NCBI GenBank assembly: GCA_002329675.1
Contig: DCUA01000151.1
Coordinates: 3,620-14,056 of the forward strand
Length of the DNA: 10,437 nucleotides
Origin: Firmicutes bacterium UBA1426
GTDB taxonomy: Bacteria; Bacillota; Clostridia; Peptostreptococcales; Anaerovoracaceae
Direction of reading: 5' to 3'
Of this stretch, positions 6,218 to 10,437 are shown one piece after another. The first letter of the stretch is position 1. Each line of letters starts with the position of its first letter. The position numbers and the translations under genes were made by a program. The notes under the pieces are model-generated. The model saw nothing but the letters and a program-made list of their open reading frames with translations, was not told where the DNA came from and ran no database searches.

Positions 6218-6249
6218 ATTTTTAGTTCCGTGTGCAGAAGTTCAATTAG

Positions 6250-6348
6250 TATGTGGATAATTCATATATTTTCACATATTACTTGAAATTCTGAACAGAT
6301 TCCAGCTAAATGTCTTGATAATCCACATATTACTTGAAATTTTGCACA
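6250..6348. repeat. 25-bp direct repeat and overlapping TATGTGGAT inverted repeat
   Basis: A 25-bp sequence starting CACATATTACTTGAAATT occurs at 6273-6297 and 6324-6348, identical at 23 of 25 positions and offset by 51 bp. In addition TATGTGGAT (6250-6258) is repeated inverted as ATCCACATA (6321-6329), overlapping the second copy. This lies in the 336-bp gap between thrS and the GntR gene, upstream of the GntR promoter. No ORF with a ribosome binding site is seen in this gap. It may be a regulatory site pair or a relic of duplication. Confidence 0.7.
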
Positions 6349-6407
6349 TGCCTGGGAACATAGGATTACAATCACTTGGTTCCCTTTGCGTACAGGATAA
6401 AAAGGTG

Positions 6408-6437
6408 TTGACAGTGTATTATGGTGCATAGTACACT
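6408..6437 (+). promoter_or_regulatory. Promoter with embedded operator of the GntR-ABC operon
   Basis: -35 TTGACA (6408-6413) and a probable -10 TACACT (6432-6437) with an 18-bp spacer. The interval is filled by a near-perfect 25-bp dyad at 6413-6437 made of AGTGTA-N-TATG-N3-CATA-N-TACACT. It shares the last base of the -35 and covers the whole -10, so a bound repressor would block RNA polymerase. AGTGTA/TACACT half sites resemble those known for YtrA-type GntR regulators, and the first gene of the operon encodes one, so autorepression is the simplest reading. Leader to the start codon is about 60 nt. Confidence 0.85.
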
Positions 6438-6505
6438 TATGACGGAAACTCTTTGTAATGTTCTGCCACATGCAGGAATGAAAGCAAGGAAAGGGGTATT
6501 AAGAT

Positions 6506-6889
6506 ATGTTTCAATTGGATTTGAAGAGTAGAACATCTATCTACGAACAAGTCGTTGACAACATCAAGGAGCTTATCTTAGCCGACGTTCTATCGGCTGA
6601 AGAGAAACTCCCCTCTGTTCGTGAGCTTTCCAAAACCCTTACGGTGAACCCAAATACCATACAGAAGGCTTATCGGGAGCTGGAATATCAAGGCTTCATC
6701 TATACGGTAGCCGGTTTGGGAACCTTCGTGTCGAAAGCGGTTGACAAGGAAGTGGATGTCAGAAGGGTTGGAGAGGTAACAGAAGAACTCAGACGCGGTA
6801 TTCGGGAGCTGGGATTCCTGGGATTGACGCAAGAACAGATTTCAATGTTGTTGAAGGATTTGCTGGAAGAAAGAGGTGATTTAAGATGA
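6506..6889 (+). CDS. YtrA-type GntR family transcriptional repressor
   Basis: 127 residues. An N-terminal GntR winged helix covers about 1-75: SIYEQVVDNIKELIL (helix 1), KLPSVRELSKTLTVNPNTIQKAYRELE (the helix-turn-helix, with the PSVRELS and NPNTIQKAY patterns) and the wing GFIYTVAGLGTFV. The remaining 50 residues are a short helical dimerisation tail, not a ligand-binding domain. That length and the following ABC exporter genes mark the YtrA subfamily. It probably binds the dyad at 6413-6437 and represses its own operon, with induction by cell-envelope stress or antimicrobial compounds known for relatives. AAAGGGG (6490-6496) precedes the ATG. Its TGA overlaps the ATG of the ATPase gene (ATGA). 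Confidence 0.93.
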   Translation: MFQLDLKSRTSIYEQVVDNIKELILADVLSAEEKLPSVRELSKTLTVNPNTIQKAYRELEYQGFIYTVAGLGTFVSKAVDKEVDVRRVGEVTEELRRGIRELGFLGLTQEQISMLLKDLLEERGDLR

Positions 6890-7782
6890 TAAAAGTTCAG
6901 AATGTAGATAAAATTTTTGACGGGTTTCAGGCCCTTCACAACCTGGATCTGAATGTCAAAAAGGGATCTATTTATGGACTGGTGGGTACAAACGGAGCCG
7001 GAAAGACAACGCTGATCAAGCATGTAACCGGGATTCTCAGGCAGGATAGCGGAAGCATATCAATAGAAGATGCTCCGGTTTACGAGAATCTGAAGATCAA
7101 GCAAAGGATAGGCTACATTCCCGATGACCTTTACTTTTTCGCCTCGTATAACTTAAAGGAATCTGCCAGATTCTATAAGTCCATTTACCCGGGCTGGAAT
7201 CCGGAACGCTATGCTCATATGGTGAAGCAGTTCGAACTCAACGAGAAGCGGAAGCTGTCCAGATTTTCTAAAGGCATGCAGAAGCAGGCAGCTTTCATCC
7301 TGACCATGTCATCCATGCCGGATTATCTCATTTTGGATGAGCCCATCGATGGCCTGGATCCCATTATCCGAAAGCTGGTTTGGAAGTATGTGGTTGAGGA
7401 CGTGGCAGAACGGGAGATGACGGTCCTGGTCTCCTCTCATAACCTGAGGGAGATGGAAGGTATCTGTGACTCGATAGGTATCCTGAACAAGGGTAAGATG
7501 ATGATCGAAAGGGACCTGGATGAGCTGAAGTCGGATATCCACAAGATACAGGTCGCATTTCGGGAACCCATGCAGGATCCATATGCCGGGCTCAACGTTC
7601 TGCACAGAGAAAGCCGGGGAACCGTTGATTTGCTCATCGTACGCAATCGGAAAGAACTGGTTGAAAAGGTCATATCCGAGAGCAGTCCGGTAGTCTTTGA
7701 TCTGCTCCCTCTGTCCCTGGAGGAGATATTTATTTATGAGTTAGGAGGTGGTGACAGTGAGATCGAAGGCATCATATTTTAG
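6886..7782 (+). CDS. ABC transporter ATP-binding protein
   Basis: 298 residues, the ATPase of an ABC-2 type exporter. Walker A GTNGAGKTT (34-42), signature region RFSKGMQKQ (126-134; a Lys in place of the second Gly of LSGGQ, as often in this exporter class), Walker B YLILDEP (147-153), D-loop GLDP, and H-loop SSHNLRE with His185 are all intact. The Q-loop position reads GYIPDD, without the usual Gln. About 80 C-terminal residues (from 220) follow the nucleotide-binding domain, as in many single-ATPase ABC-2 systems. It starts inside the GntR stop codon and overlaps the permease start by 26 nt, so all three genes are coupled. Substrate unknown; YtrA-linked exporters have been tied to lantibiotic or cell-wall antibiotic resistance and to envelope stress. 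Confidence 0.95.
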   Translation: MIKVQNVDKIFDGFQALHNLDLNVKKGSIYGLVGTNGAGKTTLIKHVTGILRQDSGSISIEDAPVYENLKIKQRIGYIPDDLYFFASYNLKESARFYKSIYPGWNPERYAHMVKQFELNEKRKLSRFSKGMQKQAAFILTMSSMPDYLILDEPIDGLDPIIRKLVWKYVVEDVAEREMTVLVSSHNLREMEGICDSIGILNKGKMMIERDLDELKSDIHKIQVAFREPMQDPYAGLNVLHRESRGTVDLLIVRNRKELVEKVISESSPVVFDLLPLSLEEIFIYELGGGDSEIEGIIF

Positions 7783-9835
7783 TATCTCAATGCCGTTAAT
7801 AAGGGAGAATATGAGGAGGTTCTGGGCTGTCCCGGTTCTTGCTTTTCTGGTGTACTTTCTTTCTGGAGTCTTCCCCATTCTCATGGCCTATAAAGACCTG
7901 GCTTCTTTGGCATACTATATCGAGATGTCTCTCCATAACATGCAGCCCTTCTTTATGGGAGCCCACCTTCTGGTACCGGTGATCACAGCGGTGCTTCTCT
8001 ATCGTTATTTGCAGAATGTGAGCTCCGTAGCGGTGATGCACTCAATGCCTTTTACCAGGTCAAAACTGTTCAACAGCGGCTTTGTGTCAGGCCTGATACT
8101 GATCACAGTCCCGATCCTTTTGAACGGAATTATCCTGTTACTGCTGAGCAAACCTACCTATCGTCAATGGGGTTATGCTGAAAATCTCACTATTTCGACA
8201 GTTAACGTATTTTCGACCGGGGAAATTCTGAACTGGATTGGGACGTCGGTTTTGATAGTCTTAGTGCTGTTCAGCGTTGCGGTCTTTACCGGAATCGTGA
8301 CGGGTAACAATCTGATGCACCTGCTTACTTCTTACTTCTTTATTTTCCTCATACCATTGCTCTACGCCGTGTTTAACTTCTATTTTCAGGAGTTCCTTTA
8401 CGGCTTTGATCTTTCAGGCAATTGGATGGAAATCTGTCTGTCAATATCACCATATACCGGTGTGTTACAGGGCGGCGGCTATTTCGGCACAATAGAGGTG
8501 CTCTACTATATCGGAACAATACTGATAATGCTTGTGGTCTCTGCTATTCTTTATAATAAAAGAAAGCTGGAACGGGCATCGGATTCACTCACCTTCGGCT
8601 TTATGAAGCCTATCCTGTGTTACATCATAGCCTTTTTGGGAATGACCATGCTGGGCTTCTACTTTCAAGTGCTGGGAGAAGAGAAGCTGTACATGTACGC
8701 AGGTTTTGCAGCAGGTACGGTGATCTTCTTTATCATAGGTCAGATGATCGTCACTAAATCCGCCCGCATCTTTAATAGGGAAGGGCTAAGGTACTTCCTG
8801 GTCTATGTACTGGTTGCAGTACTATTCCTCGTGGGGCTCAATGCAGACATCACCGGATTTGAGAAGAGGGTTCCCGATCCGCAGAAAATAAACAGTGCAG
8901 GTTTTGAAGCATATTTCAATTCAGTCATGTGGAGAAGCGGGAACAGCCGCGGGGAAGCATTGCTGACTACTCCTGAGAACCTGGAGGCCCTGACAGAATT
9001 TCATCGGAGCATCCTCGACAACAGAGAGAGGTTTGAGCAGGCACAAGGGAATCAATTTACATCCAGCTTACAATTGGAATACGACATGAAGGGGCTGCTG
9101 GATATGAACCGTCGTTACATTATAGACTATGGGTTCTGGGCGGAGAGCCCGGAAATGAAGCGGATCTTTGAATCTGCCGAATACAAATCTAAAAACTCTT
9201 TATACAGCGTAAAAGCAGATACTTATACACGTGCATACTTATATTCCGAAATCAGTTCTGACAGAGATATGGAAATCAGAGATGCAAGATTAGTGGAAGA
9301 GTTAGTTTCCTGTATGGAGAAAGATTTCCGTGCGATGAGCTACGAAGATCAGGTAAGCCTGCGTCCAAGCTATGTTAGCATCGAGATACAATACACCTAC
9401 ACGGAAGAGGGGATTCTGGGAGGAAGCGGAAATACCGGACACATGAGTTTCCAGGTACCACTAAGTGGGGAGAACACGATAAACTGGCTGAAAGCCCAGG
9501 GCTATGACTTCCATCTCACCGCGGATATGGTTGAGAAAATCGACATCTACGCTCCGAGATCGGAGGATGATCGTTACCCTGAAAGCGTGGCGGTACAAGG
9601 GACCAAGGACATGGATTACAGGGGGAGCCTTCCGATGATGCAGATCGAAGATAAAGTAAAGATTGAAAAGATCCTGCAGAATTACCAGACATCGAGTATC
9701 GATTACAACAACAGTTACGAGATCAGGATTCAATATAAACCCATAATGAACAGCTCGGATGCAACAGAATACGACACAAGAAGCGATTACTACATCCATG
9801 GTTACTTGAACCAGGGGCTGGACTTTCTGAACTAA
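7757..9835 (+). CDS. ABC-2 type permease with large C-terminal extracytoplasmic domain
   Basis: 692 residues from GTG 7757, eight nt after AGGAGG (7743-7748). In-frame GTGs at 7748 and 7751 overlap or adjoin the SD and are less likely. About nine to ten TM segments occupy residues 24-362 (about 24-45, 68-86, 107-130, 162-186, 191-212, 252-270, 286-306, 315-333, 349-362). The MHSMPFTRSKLF stretch (94-105) is the usual cytosolic coupling pattern of ABC-2 permeases. Residues from about 365 to 692 contain no TM segment and form a charged soluble domain, probably outside the cell. I recall such tails being catalogued as DUF6449 in Bacillota, but cannot check. It should form the exporter together with the ATPase upstream. 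No convincing plus-strand terminator was found; the stem just downstream carries its T tract on the minus side. Confidence 0.9.
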   Translation: MRSKASYFSISMPLIRENMRRFWAVPVLAFLVYFLSGVFPILMAYKDLASLAYYIEMSLHNMQPFFMGAHLLVPVITAVLLYRYLQNVSSVAVMHSMPFTRSKLFNSGFVSGLILITVPILLNGIILLLLSKPTYRQWGYAENLTISTVNVFSTGEILNWIGTSVLIVLVLFSVAVFTGIVTGNNLMHLLTSYFFIFLIPLLYAVFNFYFQEFLYGFDLSGNWMEICLSISPYTGVLQGGGYFGTIEVLYYIGTILIMLVVSAILYNKRKLERASDSLTFGFMKPILCYIIAFLGMTMLGFYFQVLGEEKLYMYAGFAAGTVIFFIIGQMIVTKSARIFNREGLRYFLVYVLVAVLFLVGLNADITGFEKRVPDPQKINSAGFEAYFNSVMWRSGNSRGEALLTTPENLEALTEFHRSILDNRERFEQAQGNQFTSSLQLEYDMKGLLDMNRRYIIDYGFWAESPEMKRIFESAEYKSKNSLYSVKADTYTRAYLYSEISSDRDMEIRDARLVEELVSCMEKDFRAMSYEDQVSLRPSYVSIEIQYTYTEEGILGGSGNTGHMSFQVPLSGENTINWLKAQGYDFHLTADMVEKIDIYAPRSEDDRYPESVAVQGTKDMDYRGSLPMMQIEDKVKIEKILQNYQTSSIDYNNSYEIRIQYKPIMNSSDATEYDTRSDYYIHGYLNQGLDFLN

Positions 9836-9852
9836 AGAGTCAAAAGGGTCTA

Positions 9853-9892
9853 TAAAAAATAGATGCAGTGGGGTGGGTAGCCTCACTGCATC
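9853..9892 (-). terminator. Terminator for the minus-strand DUF2007 gene
   Basis: A 12-bp stem (9862-9873 with 9881-9892, one G-U pair, 7-nt loop) built on GATGCAGTG/CACTGCATC. Read on the minus strand it is followed by TATTTTTTATAG (T run at 9859-9854), a proper terminator 10 nt beyond the stop of the minus-strand gene. On the plus strand only AGCATTTAACT follows the stem, so it may stop the converging ABC operon transcript only weakly. Confidence 0.85.
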
Positions 9893-9901
9893 AGCATTTA
9901 A

Positions 9902-10189
9902 CTACTCCGGATCTTCTTCGTCGAAATCATCTTCTGAGAGGATAGGTATCGGTACAATGATGTTTTTGGCATCTTCAAGGGTGTCTTCGGGAACGTAAAG
10001 GTCAATGGGGTAACTATGGCTGCTGCCCATAATGATCTCCATGGCGTTGCTGGCTCCTTTGTATCTTTTTATGACCGGGATACCCTCGCCACGGAGCTTC
10101 GATTCCAGAATGTCCGCTTCCAGGGAACTCATCACAGTAGTCAGGTACACGCCGTTGCGCCAGTCTTTGCCTTCTTTATTTTCAAACAT
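9902..10189 (-). CDS. DUF2007-type small soluble protein
   Basis: 95 residues. The core VYLTTVMSSLEADILESKLRGEGIPVIKRYKGASNAMEIIMG (about 14-55) has the shape of DUF2007 (putative signal-transducing protein): a strand, a helix with conserved EA..L...L...GI, then strands ending in an IDLYVPEDTLEDAKNII motif. The C-terminus is very acidic (EDDFDEEDPE). No TM or signal peptide, so probably cytoplasmic. The role of the family is not well known; a ligand- or protein-binding ferredoxin-like fold is expected. AGGAGG (complement of 10196-10201) precedes the ATG by six nt. Has its own promoter and terminator, thus monocistronic. Confidence 0.85.
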   Translation of the reverse strand: MFENKEGKDWRNGVYLTTVMSSLEADILESKLRGEGIPVIKRYKGASNAMEIIMGSSHSYPIDLYVPEDTLEDAKNIIVPIPILSEDDFDEEDPE

Positions 10190-10221
10190 GGTCCACCTCC
10201 TGTGGTGACTTAGTCAGTTTT

Positions 10222-10251
10222 AGTATAGCATATGGGTAAAAGGAATGTTAT
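10222..10251 (-). promoter_or_regulatory. Promoter of the DUF2007 gene, extended -10
   Basis: On the minus strand TGCTATACT (extended -10; core complement of 10222-10227) lies 18 bp downstream of a weak -35 ATAACA (complement of 10246-10251). Expected start near 10216, giving a leader of about 27 nt to the ATG. The -35 overlaps the -10 of the divergent promoter. Confidence 0.65.
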
Positions 10252-10254
10252 AAT
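10246..10254 (+). promoter_or_regulatory. Extended -10 promoter of the 3'-terminal gene
   Basis: TGTTATAAT is a perfect extended -10 (TGN-TATAAT). No good -35 stands 17 bp upstream (TAGCAT), which is normal for extended -10 promoters. Start expected near 10261, about 50 nt before the GTG. It overlaps the -35 of the divergent DUF2007 promoter. Confidence 0.6.
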
Positions 10255-10309
10255 TATTGAGTACGAAGATGATTTTAATTAATTGATTGACATTGAGGGA
10301 GGAGCAGCT

Positions 10310-10437
10310 GTGCCCGTACTAGAAAATCCGGTAAGCACCCGATTGGAAATCCTGATGACACTATATAAACTATCTGATAAACAGGCAGGAAGGAGCATTA
10401 AATTTGATTCTGCCCAGATAAACGGCGGTTATTACAG
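10310..10437 (+). CDS. N-terminal fragment of an unrecognised protein (GTG start)
   Basis: GTG 10310 follows GGGAGGAG (10297-10304) by five nt and the frame stays open to the window edge, giving 42 complete codons: MPVLENPVSTRLEILMTLYK, then LSDKQAGRSIKFDSAQINGG and YY. The first half looks helical and soluble (TRLEILMTLYKLSD), with no signal peptide or TM segment. I do not recognise the family from this much sequence. Divergent from the DUF2007 gene with overlapping promoters. Confidence 0.7.
   Translation, partial: MPVLENPVSTRLEILMTLYKLSDKQAGRSIKFDSAQINGGYY

Noticed and set aside
6252..6327. A perfect DnaA-box match (TTATCCACA on the minus strand, 6252-6260) and a one-mismatch copy (TAATCCACA, 6319-6327), possible replication origin
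   Set aside because: Only two boxes, no dnaA/dnaN genes nearby and no AT-rich unwinding region with box cluster. The sites are better read as part of the local repeats.
9841..9892. Bidirectional terminator also serving the ABC operon
   Set aside because: After the stem on the plus strand only AGCATTTAACT follows, without a T run, so plus-strand termination is not supported well enough to call.

Overview
The window looks like chromosomal DNA of a low-to-middle GC Gram-positive anaerobe of the Clostridia (Bacillota). This rests on strong AGGAGG-type ribosome binding sites, GTG and TTG starts, a T-box leader in front of a threonyl-tRNA synthetase gene, a YtrA-type GntR regulator with an ABC-2 exporter, and a clostridial-style Tad (Flp) pilus cluster. 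The assignment is from general style only; I cannot name a genus.

Region 1 (1-2945, + strand) is the 3' part of a tight Tad/type IVc pilus operon. It holds the tail of an upstream gene (by position probably the CpaF/TadA ATPase), two T2SSF-family inner-membrane platform proteins (TadB-like and TadC-like), two very small membrane proteins of 47 and 48 residues with nearly identical heads, and two larger single-span pseudopilin-like proteins. The small ones look like miniature pilins but lack a classic cleavable prepilin leader. Several of these genes are short or start at GTG or TTG, so automatic calling easily misses or mis-starts them.

Region 2 (3000-4177) has a polytopic DUF1624/HGSNAT-type acyltransferase-like membrane protein. 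It is followed by about 370 bp without a gene, which holds six copies of a GGTATACAG motif in alternating orientation, including a perfect 12-bp-arm palindrome. This array is the least explained signal in the window.

Region 3 (4178-6217) is a self-contained thrS unit: a strong promoter (TTGACA-16-TATAAT), a short T-box leader with antiterminator and terminator, a ThrS lacking the N-terminal TGS domain, and a terminator.

Region 4 (6218-9835) has a short repeat-bearing intergenic stretch, then a promoter whose -35 to -10 interval is occupied by an operator-like dyad. The three-gene operon behind it encodes a YtrA-type GntR repressor, an ABC ATPase and an ABC-2 permease with a large C-terminal extracytoplasmic domain. 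The genes overlap and are probably translationally coupled, and the repressor probably regulates its own operon.

Region 5 (9850-10437) has a small DUF2007-type protein on the minus strand with its own terminator. Back to back with it, from overlapping promoters, starts a plus-strand gene cut by the window end.
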